From positions 186,001-250,000 of the forward strand of contig NZ_JARVSD010000011.1 in NCBI RefSeq assembly GCF_030209445.1: a stretch of DNA of 64,000 nt. Reading direction: 5' to 3'. Positions within the stretch are counted from its first letter, which is position 1. Each line of letters opens with the position of its first letter. Source of the stretch: Promicromonospora sp. MEB111. GTDB lineage: Bacteria > Actinomycetota > Actinomycetes > Actinomycetales > Cellulomonadaceae. Made by a program: the position numbers and the translations under genes. The notes below the pieces were generated by a model. The model saw only the letters and a list, made by a program, of their open reading frames with translations, was not told where the DNA came from and ran no database searches. Below, one piece after another: positions 42,366 through 51,328 of the stretch.

Positions 42366-43567
42366 GACCGGCTCCCCGCCGCCGAGTACGTGCGGGGCAC
42401 GCGCGCCCGGACGACGAAGCCGCCGTCGTCCAGCCGCTGGGTGCCGAACTCGCCGCCCAGGGCCTCGACGCGCTCGCGGAGGCCGGCCAGTCCCCGGCCG
42501 CTGCCACCGGGAACGGCGGCCGGGGCCACGACCCCCGGGGATCCGCCGGATACCGCCCCGGCACCCTGCCCCGCCGTGCTGACCTCCACGACGACCTCCT
42601 GTTCGGCATGTCGCACCGCGACCGTCGTCGGGGCGCCGTGCGCGTGCTTGAGCGCGTTCGTCAGGGCCTCCTGCACCACCCGGTAGGCGGTCAGCCCGGC
42701 GCTGTCCGCCGACCCGGCCGGCTCGCCTACCTCGGTCAGGTCCACGGGCTGCCCGGCCCGGCGCGTCTGCTCCACGAGCACGCGCACCTCGGCGGCGGAC
42801 GGCGTCCGGGCGGCGCCGTCGTGCCCCGGATCGAGCAGGTCGAGCAGGTGCCGCAGGTCGGCGATGGCGCGCCGGCCCGTGTCGGTGACGGCGTCCAGCG
42901 TCTGCTCCAGCCGGTCGGGCGCCGCCGTCAGGTAGCGTGCCGCCTCGGTCTGCACCACCATCGCCGTGACGTGGTGCGTCACCACGTCGTGCAGCTCGCG
43001 GGCGATGCGGGTGCGCTCGGCGGTCAGCGTGTCCTCGGCGACGCGGTGTCGGCGCTCGGCCTCGGCCGCCCGCGTGGAGCGCAGCCAGGCGCCGATGCCC
43101 CAGGCGAGGGCCATCGCCAGGTAGAACGTCACGAACTCGTCCACGCGCTCGGCGCCGGTCAGCTGGTCGAGGGTGACCGCGAGCGCCACGTAGCCGACGG
43201 TCAGGACGGCGGCGACCACGCGCCGCCGTCGGCCCAGGTGGGCGCCCGTGCTGACGAGCGCGATGCCGACCGCGTTGCCCGCGAACGAGTGGTAGCCGAA
43301 CACCTGGCCGGCGGCGAAGCCGGCCGCGACGAGCAGCATGGTGAGGGCCGGCCACCGCCGTCGGACGGCGAGGGGGAGGCACTCCAGGGCGATGACCAGC
43401 ACGGCCCACCCGTCCAGGGGTCGCGCGGGCAGCTCGCCCACCTGGGTGCCGTAGTCGCGCAGCGCGGGCAGGAATGCCGCGCAGGCGAGGCCGAGGGCGA
43501 GCGGCAGGTCCCGGACCGTGACGTCGAGACGGCGCCACCGGCCCGGGACCTGCCTCAGCTCGATCAC
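42362..43567 (-). CDS. NarL-type membrane sensor histidine kinase (401 aa)
   Basis: Five or so N-terminal membrane segments (residues about 20-160, for example WAVLVIALECLPLAV and ALTMLLVAAGFAAGQVFG) precede a HisKA_3 domain with phospho-acceptor His193 in RIARELHDVVTHHVTAMVVQ, a HATPase domain with the N-box YRVVQEALTNALKHAHG and the glycine box GSGRGLAGLRERVEALGG. It contains no extracellular sensor domain, as in the intramembrane-sensing class. The GTG start overlaps the stop of the CPBP gene (GTGA) and its own stop overlaps the regulator start, giving tight coupling. Confidence 0.91.
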   Translation of the reverse strand: MIELRQVPGRWRRLDVTVRDLPLALGLACAAFLPALRDYGTQVGELPARPLDGWAVLVIALECLPLAVRRRWPALTMLLVAAGFAAGQVFGYHSFAGNAVGIALVSTGAHLGRRRRVVAAVLTVGYVALAVTLDQLTGAERVDEFVTFYLAMALAWGIGAWLRSTRAAEAERRHRVAEDTLTAERTRIARELHDVVTHHVTAMVVQTEAARYLTAAPDRLEQTLDAVTDTGRRAIADLRHLLDLLDPGHDGAARTPSAAEVRVLVEQTRRAGQPVDLTEVGEPAGSADSAGLTAYRVVQEALTNALKHAHGAPTTVAVRHAEQEVVVEVSTAGQGAGAVSGGSPGVVAPAAVPGGSGRGLAGLRERVEALGGEFGTQRLDDGGFVVRARVPRTYSAAGSRS

Positions 43568-44397
43568 CGGGGGAGCCTAGCGGCCACCTCGGCGCGGGCG
43601 GCGCGGCGGACCGGCACGATGTGGCCGCGCCGGTGGGCGATCACGAGGAAGATCGCGGCGGTGATCGCGCAGAACACCACGGAGTAGAGGCTGCCCTCGG
43701 GGCCGAAGGTGCCGCCGGTGACCAGCACGTGGCCCTGCGTGGTGGCGTCGAGCAGGCCCTGCGGGGTGTCGTTGCCGGAGACCTCGGTGCTGAAGATCGC
43801 GCTGCCGGCGATGTTCCAGCCGAGGTGCAGGCCGATCGGCACCCAGAGCTTGCGGGTGGCGACGTACGCGGCGGTGAGCATGCCGCCGGCCTCGATGGCG
43901 ATGGCGATGGCGCCCCACAGGGTGGCGTTGGCGTTGAGCAGGTGCGCCAGGCCGAACAGCAGGCCGGTGATCGTCAGCGCGATCCAGGTGCCGGTCCAGC
44001 CCTCGACGATCCGGAACAGGACGCCGCGCCACATGAGCTCCTCGGTCACGGCAGCGGCGGCCATGAAGCCGACCAGCCCCAGGGCGCCGAGCGGCGAGCC
44101 GAGGCCGTGCACGGTGTAGCTGCCGAGAAGGGCGAGGTTCACGATGACCAGGCCGAACAGCCCGAGGCCGAGCAGAGTGCCCCAGGTCAGCGCGGGCGCC
44201 GCACCCTTCAGGGCCACCTCGATGACGGGACGGCGCTCGGTCAGCCGCACCACCCACGTGTAGACGACGACGCCGACCACGGCCGTGGCGAGGCCGACGG
44301 CGAGCGTCAGCCAGGGGCTGTCCTGGACCGCCACGAGGCCTTGGCCGCCGAGGAACGAGACCGCGAGGATCGCGATGAGCTGCCACACCAGACGCAC
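43564..44397 (-). CDS. CPBP-family intramembrane glutamic protease (277 aa)
   Basis: Eight or so membrane segments and the CPBP/ABI motifs: AAVTEELMWRGVLFR (EExxxR), FGLAHLLNAN (FxxxH) and the late IGLHLGWNIAGS (HxxxN). Family members are membrane proteases related to CAAX prenyl protease Rce1, used in bacteriocin self-immunity and regulation. The start is GTG 44397, because AAGGAG lies 5 bases upstream; the longer in-frame reading to 44580 is proline-rich and lacks this site. It heads the operon with the kinase and response regulator, a common actinobacterial arrangement. Confidence 0.85.
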   Translation of the reverse strand: MRLVWQLIAILAVSFLGGQGLVAVQDSPWLTLAVGLATAVVGVVVYTWVVRLTERRPVIEVALKGAAPALTWGTLLGLGLFGLVIVNLALLGSYTVHGLGSPLGALGLVGFMAAAAVTEELMWRGVLFRIVEGWTGTWIALTITGLLFGLAHLLNANATLWGAIAIAIEAGGMLTAAYVATRKLWVPIGLHLGWNIAGSAIFSTEVSGNDTPQGLLDATTQGHVLVTGGTFGPEGSLYSVVFCAITAAIFLVIAHRRGHIVPVRRAARAEVAARLPR

Positions 44398-44527
44398 GAT
44401 GACTCCTTGGGAAGGGGCCGCGGCCGGGCGCCGCGGGGTACCCCGAACGCTATGAATTCCCAGGTCCGCGGTCGTCACCGCAGGGTGGACACTCGCGGGT
44501 AGCTCGCACGGGGGACAGACTGGGCCG

Positions 44528-45118
44528 GTGGCCAGCACCCTCGACCTGATCCGCGCGGAGATCGTCGCCGACCCGTCCAACGCGTGGGCGGCCGAGCTCG
44601 GCTACGAGCCGCTCTACTCGGTGGCATCTGGTGCGCGGATCGTGCTCGTCGGGCAGGCTCCCGGCCGCAAGGCCCAGGAGAGCGGCACACCGTGGAACGA
44701 CGCCAGCGGCGTGAAGCTGCGGTCCTGGCTCGGGGTGACCGACGAGCAGTTCTACGACCCTGACCTGTTCGCGATCCTCCCGATGGACTTCTACTACCCG
44801 GGCAAGGGGGCGTCCGGCGACCTGCCGCCGCGCAAAGATTTCGCGGAGCGGTGGCATCCGCGGATCCTCGCCGAGCTGCCGCGCCGCAGTCTCACGGTCC
44901 TGGTGGGCAGCTACGCCCAGAAGCACTACTTGGGCGGCCGGGCGAAGAAGAGCCTGACGGAGACCGTGCGGGCCTACCAGGAGTACCTGCCGGAGACCGT
45001 GCCGCTGGTGCATCCGTCGCCGCTGAACTTCCGCTGGCAGGCGAAGAACCCCTGGTTCGAGGAGGACGTGGTGCCGGCGCTGCGGACGCTGGTGGCGGGG
45101 GCGCTCGCGGGGACGTGA
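44528..45118 (+). CDS. Uracil-DNA glycosylase family protein (196 aa)
   Basis: Single-domain UDG-superfamily protein. Motif A appears as IVLVGQAPGRKAQESGTPWN near residues 38-57 and motif B as HPSPLNFRWQ near 161-170; ILPMDFYYPGKG and VGSYAQKHYLGG fit the intervening core. Such enzymes of the family found in actinobacteria and firmicutes remove uracil or related lesions from DNA, although the exact substrate class is uncertain because catalytic residues vary. The start is GTG (MASTLDLIRA). Monocistronic, divergent from the CPBP operon. Confidence 0.85.
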   Translation: MASTLDLIRAEIVADPSNAWAAELGYEPLYSVASGARIVLVGQAPGRKAQESGTPWNDASGVKLRSWLGVTDEQFYDPDLFAILPMDFYYPGKGASGDLPPRKDFAERWHPRILAELPRRSLTVLVGSYAQKHYLGGRAKKSLTETVRAYQEYLPETVPLVHPSPLNFRWQAKNPWFEEDVVPALRTLVAGALAGT

Positions 45119-45164
45119 CGCCATTTAGCCTGCGCCTGCTTCGCGCCGACGGTACATTTCGTCG

Positions 45165-46658
45165 GTGCTGACCCAGACCCCCCTCTGGCCCGAGCCGCCG
45201 GCGCCTCCCACGTCGCCGCGGCCTCGGCGGGGCACGCGCGCCTCGGAGCGGAGGCGCAAGCGGTGGACGATCGGCATCGTCGCGGCCGTGACGAGCCTGG
45301 TCGTCGCCGCCGGAAGCGCCTACGCGTTCGACGTGTTCGAACCGGAGGCGACCAACCCGCCGTCCGCAGTGGCCGGGGCGCAGGCGGCGATCGCCGAGAG
45401 CGTGTCGCTCCAGACCGCCCTCACCACCGACCTGGACGACGCCCGGGCCGTGCTGAAGAGCCCGGACGGCAAGGCCGCGGACAAGTCCACGCGGAGTGCG
45501 CTCAACACGGCGATCGAGGACGCCGAGCGGGCGGTGACCTCCCTGAAGTCGGTGACCACGTCGCCGTCGGGCACGGAGGCCGAGGCCACCGCGCTGCTGA
45601 AGGCGAGCGCCGCGCTCGACGTCGACGTGCCCGCCGTGACCGCCGCGCTGCGCGAGGCGACCGCTGCGGTCGCCGCCTCGGGGCGGCAGGCCCGGTTGGC
45701 CCGAGCCGTATCCGGGCTGGAGACGGCCCGGGATGCTCTGAAGACGGCGATGGTCGACGGCGAGCAGGTGCACGCGGAGTCGACCGCGGACGCAGCCGGG
45801 CGGGATGCCCTACGCGCCGCGCTGGACGACGGGGGCGATCTGACCGCCCAGGCGGACAAGCTGCTCGCGCGGGCGGCGGAGGCCCAGGCCGCGACAGATG
45901 CCCAGACTGCGGCGGACATCCAGGCGGACGCATCTCCCGCTGCGACGGCGCAGGCCGGCACCGTTCAGGCCGCCGGCGCCGAGGCCGGCGCGGCATCGGA
46001 GGCGAGCGCCGACGTGCTTGGCGACGCCAGCCGGCTGACCAAGGCCCTGACCGAGGCGACGGCCGGTATCGAGGAGGCCGCTGCTGCGGTGTCGGCGGAG
46101 ACCGCGGATGACGCACCCGAGGCCGAGACTGACGCCACCGACCCCGGTGCGGACGACACCGACACCGACCCGGGCGACGACGCGGGCACGACCGACGACA
46201 CCGACACCGCTCCGGCCGGCTCGTGCCCCGAGCCCGACCAGGTGTGGTCCGCCGAGAACGGGCACCTGTCGTCGTCCGAGCTGGCCCAGATCCCGTTCGC
46301 CTCGGGGCACTACGTGCGCTCCGACGTCGTCGGGGCCCTGGCCGAGCTGAACGCCGCCTACGCGGCGGAGTTCGGCGTGAACATGACCATCAACTCCTCC
46401 TACCGCACCTACGCGGAGCAGGAGGCGCTGTACGACCCGTCGTCCAAGACCGCCGCGCCGCCGGGCTGCTCCAACCACGGCACGGGCCTGGCGATCGACA
46501 TTGGCGGTGGTGTGGCCGCGTTCGGGTCGGCGCAGTACGACTGGCTGAAGGCCAACGCGGAGGCCTACGGCTGGGTGCACCCGCCGTTCGCCGAGCCGTC
46601 CGGGCGCAACCCGGAGCCGTGGCACTGGCAGTCGGTCAAGGCGCCGAACAGCTACTGA
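45165..46658 (+). CDS. VanY-type D-alanyl-D-alanine carboxypeptidase, membrane anchored (497 aa)
   Basis: A short basic cytoplasmic tail precedes one transmembrane segment at about 34-54 (WTIGIVAAVTSLVVAAGSAY). Residues 60-315 are a long Ala-rich helical, coiled-coil-like stalk, then an Asp/Thr/Pro-rich linker (about 315-345). The C-terminal 150 residues are an M15/VanY peptidase: INSSYRTYAEQEALY, zinc ligands in SNHGTGLAIDIGG and the final EPWHWQS. Predicted role: trimming of peptidoglycan stem peptides outside the cell, held away from the membrane by the stalk. The GTG at 45165 is the only good start. Followed by a hairpin. Confidence 0.88.
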   Translation: MLTQTPLWPEPPAPPTSPRPRRGTRASERRRKRWTIGIVAAVTSLVVAAGSAYAFDVFEPEATNPPSAVAGAQAAIAESVSLQTALTTDLDDARAVLKSPDGKAADKSTRSALNTAIEDAERAVTSLKSVTTSPSGTEAEATALLKASAALDVDVPAVTAALREATAAVAASGRQARLARAVSGLETARDALKTAMVDGEQVHAESTADAAGRDALRAALDDGGDLTAQADKLLARAAEAQAATDAQTAADIQADASPAATAQAGTVQAAGAEAGAASEASADVLGDASRLTKALTEATAGIEEAAAAVSAETADDAPEAETDATDPGADDTDTDPGDDAGTTDDTDTAPAGSCPEPDQVWSAENGHLSSSELAQIPFASGHYVRSDVVGALAELNAAYAAEFGVNMTINSSYRTYAEQEALYDPSSKTAAPPGCSNHGTGLAIDIGGGVAAFGSAQYDWLKANAEAYGWVHPPFAEPSGRNPEPWHWQSVKAPNSY

Positions 46659-46691
46659 CCGGTCGGGTCCGCCTACGACGGGCCCGACCGG
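46659..46691. terminator. Hairpin between convergent VanY and VOC genes
   Basis: A 12-bp stem (CCGGTCGGGTCC pairing with GGGCCCGACCGG, with one G-T pair) and a 9-base loop begin right after the VanY stop and end about 25 bases before the stop of the converging VOC gene. It is probably a shared terminator, without a T-tract. Confidence 0.6.
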
Positions 46692-46716
46692 CGCGCCCTC
46701 ACCGACGAAGCCGGGC

Positions 46717-47319
46717 TCACGCCCACGCGAACCCGTCCGGGTCCGTGACCTCACCGAGGTCGCCACCCACCGTGAGCCGGTGCGAGCCCGTGCCCTCCGG
46801 CGGCACCCCGGCGTCCTTGGCCAGCGCGGCGCGCTTGTAGAGGCCGAAACCGATGGGGCTGGAGCCCATCTTGAAGTCGACGTAGGAACCGAAGCTCTTG
46901 CCGACCGTCAGGCCGTGACCTACGTAGAACTTCTTGCTCGCCGAGACGTCCTCGGCGCCGATCAGGAGCACGATCTCGTCGAACCGCCGCTCGGCCGGGC
47001 GCGTGTCCTTCTTGGCGGACGTCGCCATCTTCCAGATGGTGCCGTCCGGCGCCTGGACCACGCCGCCGTGGCCCCACATGGACTTGGCCATGGGCTTGAG
47101 CACGGTGGCTCCGGCGCCGACGGCGGCGTCGAACAGGGCGTGGACGTCACCGGGCTGGTCGGAGACGAGGGAGATGTGGAAGCCGCGGAACCCGGTGCTG
47201 GGCGTCTCGCCGGCGCGCAGGTCGAGGCGGTCCTCGCCCAGGCCGAAGGCGGCGTCGTAGAAGGAACGGGCGGTGCTGGGGTCGGCCACCTCGAGGGTGA
47301 CGGAGTCGATGTTTGCCAT
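46717..47319 (-). CDS. VOC (glyoxalase/bleomycin-resistance) superfamily protein (200 aa)
   Basis: Two glyoxalase-like repeats: residues 1-110 (ANIDSVTLEVADPSTARSFY, then GFRGFHISLVSDQPG) and 120-200 (FDEIVLLIGAEDVSASKKFY, then DFKMGSSPIGFGLYKRAAL). The motif GAGATVLKPMAKSMWGHGGV and APDGTIWKMAT are typical for this subgroup. Metal-dependent small-molecule chemistry is expected, but the substrate is unknown. Start MANIDSVTLE at 47319 is used rather than an ATG three codons upstream. Ten bases separate it from the upstream channel gene, so they may share a transcript. Confidence 0.82.
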   Translation of the reverse strand: MANIDSVTLEVADPSTARSFYDAAFGLGEDRLDLRAGETPSTGFRGFHISLVSDQPGDVHALFDAAVGAGATVLKPMAKSMWGHGGVVQAPDGTIWKMATSAKKDTRPAERRFDEIVLLIGAEDVSASKKFYVGHGLTVGKSFGSYVDFKMGSSPIGFGLYKRAALAKDAGVPPEGTGSHRLTVGGDLGEVTDPDGFAWA

Positions 47320-47329
47320 GCCCACCACG

Positions 47330-48037
47330 TTAGGGAGCGGACGGCGGGGTGTGCTTCTCGATTCCTGACGAGTGCCCGACGACGCCGCCGGCCGGGTTGC
47401 CGGCGCCGCCGTCGGCCGCCCGGTCCCGCCCCACGACGCTGAACCGCACCAGCATGGCCCGGACCAGACCCGACAGCGCCATGAGGAACAGCCACGTGTA
47501 CGACGGGACGATCAGCGCCAGCACCAGGGTCAGCGTGAACAGCAGCGCGACGGCCAGCGGCGTCGCCGGGAGCGTGGCGGCCACGGGCAGCCCGGCCGCC
47601 GTCCGGTCGCGGCGCTCGACGACGGCGATCACGAACAGCAGCCACGCGCTCACCGCCAGGTTGCCGATGTACGACGCCACCAGCGCCCGGTCCGTGTCCA
47701 GACCGCCCGTCAGCGCCGTGACCACGGGCATCACCGTGATGGTGAACAGCCACGCGAGCTGCAGCGTCAGGTGCGGCTGGGTCAGCGGCGTGTCGGGCGC
47801 CTGGATCCCGTGGTGCATGCGCCAGAACATCGCGATGATCACGAAGCTGAGCGTGAACGCCACCAGCTGCCAGCTGTGCTCGGCGGCGTAGTCGCCCAGG
47901 GTCTGCTCCTCGCCCACCGCCTCGGACACGCTCTCCATCAGCGGCAGGATCAACAGGGTCAGCGCGATGGCGATCGCGGCGTCGAGGAACGCGATGAGGC
48001 GCTCGCTGGTGCGCACGGGCGGTGGCGCGGTATTCAT
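47330..48037 (-). CDS. TMEM175-family (DUF1211) potassium channel-like membrane protein (235 aa)
   Basis: Six membrane segments; the first is the TMEM175 signature RLIAFLDAAIAIALTLLILP (consensus FSDGVxAIAxTLLxL, here with LDAA in place of FSDG). Later segments include FTLSFVIIAMFWRMHHGI and LAWLFTITVMPVVTALTG. Bacterial members form tetrameric K+ leak channels. Start ATG 48037 has GGGAGG 6 bases upstream. It diverges from the sugar ABC operon, whose palindromic operator lies 75 bases away. The C-terminal 30 residues are flexible and glycine-rich. Confidence 0.83.
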   Translation of the reverse strand: MNTAPPPVRTSERLIAFLDAAIAIALTLLILPLMESVSEAVGEEQTLGDYAAEHSWQLVAFTLSFVIIAMFWRMHHGIQAPDTPLTQPHLTLQLAWLFTITVMPVVTALTGGLDTDRALVASYIGNLAVSAWLLFVIAVVERRDRTAAGLPVAATLPATPLAVALLFTLTLVLALIVPSYTWLFLMALSGLVRAMLVRFSVVGRDRAADGGAGNPAGGVVGHSSGIEKHTPPSAP

Positions 48038-48111
48038 CTGGACCTCCCTGGACCCTCGCCGGTGATCCTGCCACGTCAGGCCGAATCGAACCCCCGGACG
48101 TTTGACGGATC

Positions 48112-48129
48112 ATTTACAGCGCTGTAAAT
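48112..48129. promoter_or_regulatory. Perfect 18-bp LacI-type operator upstream of sugar ABC operon 1
   Basis: ATTTACAGCGCTGTAAAT is a perfect palindrome with a central CG, the usual form of LacI/GalR-family operators, about 48 bases before the start codon of the solute-binding protein. It is conspicuously AT-rich for the region. The cognate regulator is not certain; two LacI genes lie within 14 kb. Confidence 0.75.
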
Positions 48130-48176
48130 TCCGACGGTCGCAGCGAGCAACGGAGTTCGAGCATGGGAGATGCAGC

Positions 48177-49469
48177 GTGAGTCCAGGTTCAGGTCGTCCC
48201 TCATCGCTGAGCCGACGGTCCTTTCTCACCGGCTCGGCCGCACTGGTCGCGCTCGGCGTGGCGGGGTGCGCGTCGGCCTCGGCGGGGTCCGGCGGGGGCA
48301 CCACCCTGCGCTTCTACGAGCAGAAGCAGGAGGTCATCGCCTACTTCGACGAGCTGCTCCGCCGGTTCGAGAAGGAGCGCCCGGGCATCGCCGTGGTGCA
48401 CGACAGCACCGTCGCCATCGCCCCGCAGTTCGTGCGCAACGAACCCGCCGACGTCGGCTGCTTCAACGACAACCTGGAGCTGGCCCGCTACATCAAGCGC
48501 GGCGTGCTCGGGGACCTCTCCGACCTGCCGTCGGCGCAGGCGGTCCGCACGGACATCGGCGAGCTCACCGATCAGTACGCCACGTACCCCGGCCGCACCA
48601 GCGTGCTGCCGTACTCGCTCGCCGCTGCCGGCGTCATCTACAACAAGAAGATCTTCGCGGAGCACGAGCTGCCCGTCCCGGAGACGTGGACGCAGTTCGT
48701 CGACGTCTGCGAGGAGCTGACCCGCGCCGGGATCACGCCGGTCTACGCGACCGACCGGGACACCTGGACGCTCTGGCAGGGCCTGTTCGACTACTCCGTG
48801 GGCAGCCTCGTGGCGCCGGGCGAGTTCTTCCGCCGGCTCAAGGAGCTGGGCACCGACGTCGGGCCGGACTCGGAGGTCTCCTTCGAGAAGGACTTCGCCC
48901 TGCCGATGGAGCGCGCCAAGACGATCTCGTCGTACTTCAACAAGGACCACGCGGTGCGGGCCTACGCCGACGGCAACCTCGCGTTCGGCAAGGGCGAGGC
49001 CGCCATGTACCTCCAGGGTCCGTGGGCGCTCAGCCAGATCGCGCTGGTCGACCCCGACCTGGAGATCGGCACCTTCGCGCTGCCGGTCTCCGAGAACCCC
49101 GAGGAGCGACAGGCGCGGGTCAACATCGACCTGGGCCTGTGGATCCCGACGGCGTCGGCCCACCAGGAGGAGGCGCGCGAGCTGGTCGAGTTCCTCATGC
49201 GGCCCGACATCATCAACGCCTACAACAGCGACAACCTCGCGTACTCGACGCTCAAGGACGCCCCGCCGCAGCAGGACGAGCGTCTGGCCGGGCTCCAGGA
49301 CTACGTGGACCGCGCCGCCTTCTACCAGGGGGCCGGGACGTTCGTGCCGACGTCGATCCCGCTCGGCAACTACCTGCAGTCCGCGATCCGCTCCGGCAAC
49401 TTCGAGGGCATGCTCCGCCAGCTCGACGCCGACTGGCGCCGGCTCGCCGGACGGGAGGCCACGGTATGA
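48177..49469 (+). CDS. Carbohydrate ABC transporter solute-binding lipoprotein (430 aa)
   Basis: The N-terminus has twin arginine (SRRSFLTGSAALVALGVAGC) and a lipobox with Cys near residue 30, so the protein is probably exported by Tat and lipidated. The mature part is a family 1 sugar-binding fold (LRFYEQKQEVIAYFDELLRR, NKKIFAEHELPVPETWTQF, FGKGEAAMYLQGPWALSQ). GTG 48177 follows GGGAGA; a longer reading from 48102 crosses the operator and is rejected. First gene of the operon, overlapping permease 1 by ATGA. Substrate is likely an oligosaccharide matched to the GH31 enzyme at the end of the operon. Confidence 0.9.
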   Translation: MSPGSGRPSSLSRRSFLTGSAALVALGVAGCASASAGSGGGTTLRFYEQKQEVIAYFDELLRRFEKERPGIAVVHDSTVAIAPQFVRNEPADVGCFNDNLELARYIKRGVLGDLSDLPSAQAVRTDIGELTDQYATYPGRTSVLPYSLAAAGVIYNKKIFAEHELPVPETWTQFVDVCEELTRAGITPVYATDRDTWTLWQGLFDYSVGSLVAPGEFFRRLKELGTDVGPDSEVSFEKDFALPMERAKTISSYFNKDHAVRAYADGNLAFGKGEAAMYLQGPWALSQIALVDPDLEIGTFALPVSENPEERQARVNIDLGLWIPTASAHQEEARELVEFLMRPDIINAYNSDNLAYSTLKDAPPQQDERLAGLQDYVDRAAFYQGAGTFVPTSIPLGNYLQSAIRSGNFEGMLRQLDADWRRLAGREATV

Positions 49470-50407
49470 CTGACACAACGATGTACCAGAGCTCGACGAC
49501 GGCCGGACGCCCGACGACGGCCCGGCGCACGGGCCGTCGCGCGACCGGACGGCGGGTCGAGCCGCTGTACTACGTATTCCTGGTCCCGACGCTGCTGATC
49601 TTCACGGCCTTCGTGATCGTCCCCGCGCTGATCGGCATCTTCTACAGCCTCACCGACTACGTCGGCTTCGGGGACTGGTCGTTCCTGGGCCTGCGCAACT
49701 ACGCCGCGCTGTTCAGCGACCCGCGCATCCTGGAGTCGTACGGGTTCACGCTCGGGTTCGCGCTGGTCACCGTCGTCGTCGCGCAGGTGATCGCGCTCGC
49801 GCTCGCCGTCGCCCTGACCCGGCGCATCCGGTTCGCGACCACGCTGCGCACGGTGTTCGTCATCCCGATGGTGGTCTCCGGGATCGTCGTCGCGTACGTG
49901 TTCAACTTCCTGTTCTCCAACTCGCTGCCCGCGATCGCGACGGCGGTCGGCTTCGGGCCGCTGGAGGAGAGCATCCTCGGCAACCCCGACCTGGCCTGGC
50001 TGTCCATCGTGATCGTCTCCGCGTGGCAGACGATCCCGGGCGCGCTCCTGGTCTACACGGCCGGGCTGACGTCCATCCCGAGCGATCTGTACGAGGCGAG
50101 CGCCCTGGACGGCGCCACGCCCTGGCGGCAGTTCCGGTCCATCACCGTGCCGCTCATCGCGGGCTTCATCCTGATCAACACGATCCTCGGCGTGAAGGGC
50201 TACCTCGGCGTGTACGACGTCATCGTCGGCCTGACCGGCGGCGGGCCCGGAACGGCCACGAGCAGCGTCGCCATGACGATCTTCGGCGGCTTCACCGGCG
50301 GCGACTACGCCTACCAGATGGCCAACGCCACGGTGTTCCTGATCGTCACCGCGCTCATCTCCGTCGCCCAGATCATCGCCACCCGTGGAAGGGCGGTCCA
50401 GCTGTGA
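49466..50407 (+). CDS. Sugar ABC transporter permease 1, MalF/UgpA type (313 aa)
   Basis: Six membrane segments following a basic cytoplasmic N-terminus (TARRTGRRATGRRVEPLYYV). The EAA loop is YEASALDGATPWRQFRSITV, the site that contacts the ATPase. ATG 49466 overlaps the TGA of the binding protein (ATGA), and the gene ends with GTGA shared with permease 2. Pairs with permease 2 to form the transmembrane channel. Confidence 0.92.
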   Translation: MTDTTMYQSSTTAGRPTTARRTGRRATGRRVEPLYYVFLVPTLLIFTAFVIVPALIGIFYSLTDYVGFGDWSFLGLRNYAALFSDPRILESYGFTLGFALVTVVVAQVIALALAVALTRRIRFATTLRTVFVIPMVVSGIVVAYVFNFLFSNSLPAIATAVGFGPLEESILGNPDLAWLSIVIVSAWQTIPGALLVYTAGLTSIPSDLYEASALDGATPWRQFRSITVPLIAGFILINTILGVKGYLGVYDVIVGLTGGGPGTATSSVAMTIFGGFTGGDYAYQMANATVFLIVTALISVAQIIATRGRAVQL

Positions 50408-51303
50408 CCACCGTCGAAGCACCCCGCGCGGCCGGACCGCGCCCGTCCGTCCGATCCCCGCGCCCGGCCCACGCCGGCCGCGTGCACCGCACGAACTGGC
50501 CGCTGACGATCCTGCTCGGCCTGGCCACGCTCACGGTGTTCGTGCCGCTGTACGTGACGCTGTCGATGGCGTTCAAGACCAGCGCGCAGTCCGCCGACGG
50601 CAACGCGTTCTCGCTGCCGGCCCCGTTCCACCCGGCGAGCTTCGCCGAGGCGTGGTCGCTCACGCGGTTCCCGGTCTCGTTCGGCATCTCGCTGGCCGTG
50701 GCGGCGATCGCCGTGCTGCTCACGCTGTTCCTCAGCTCGCTGGCGGCCTATGCCATCGCCCGGAACTGGTCGCACCGGTTCTTCCGGTGGTCGATGGTCT
50801 ACCTGCTCGCGGCGCTGTTCCTGCCGTTCCCCGTCGTCGCGCTGCCGCAGATCCAGCTCACGGCGCTCACCGGCCTGGACAACCCGCTGGGTGTGGGGAT
50901 CCTGCACGCGATGTTCCAGCTCTCGTTCAGCGTGCTGCTCTACACCGCCTATCTGCGCTCCATCCCGATCGAGCTGGAGGAGAGCGCGCGGATCGACGGC
51001 GCGAGCACGTGGCAGATCTTCTGGCGGATAATCCTGCCGCTGCTCGGGCCCATGAACGCTACGGTCGGAATCTTCGCGTTCCTGGCGTCCTGGAACGACT
51101 TCATGATGCCGTCGCTCATCATGTCCGACCCCACGTTGCAGACCCTGCCCGTGGTGCAGAACATCTTTCAGAGCCAGTTCGGCACCAACTACAACGTCGC
51201 CTTCGCGTCGTACCTCATGGCGATGGCGCCGACGATCGTCGCCTACCTGTTCGCGCAGCGCTGGGTGATCAGCGGCGTGACGCAGGGCGCCGTCAAGAGC
51301 TGA
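50404..51303 (+). CDS. Sugar ABC transporter permease 2, MalG/UgpE type (299 aa)
   Basis: Six membrane segments (for example WPLTILLGLATLTVFVPLYV and FLSSLAAYAIARN), with the EAA loop ELEESARIDGASTWQIFWRI. The GTG start overlaps the stop of permease 1. No ATPase gene follows, so the complex probably uses a shared MsiK-like ATPase encoded elsewhere, as is usual in actinobacteria. The GH31 gene starts 26 bases after the stop. Confidence 0.92.
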   Translation: MTTVEAPRAAGPRPSVRSPRPAHAGRVHRTNWPLTILLGLATLTVFVPLYVTLSMAFKTSAQSADGNAFSLPAPFHPASFAEAWSLTRFPVSFGISLAVAAIAVLLTLFLSSLAAYAIARNWSHRFFRWSMVYLLAALFLPFPVVALPQIQLTALTGLDNPLGVGILHAMFQLSFSVLLYTAYLRSIPIELEESARIDGASTWQIFWRIILPLLGPMNATVGIFAFLASWNDFMMPSLIMSDPTLQTLPVVQNIFQSQFGTNYNVAFASYLMAMAPTIVAYLFAQRWVISGVTQGAVKS

Positions 51304-51328
51304 GTTGAGACAAGCACCGAGGAGTTCC

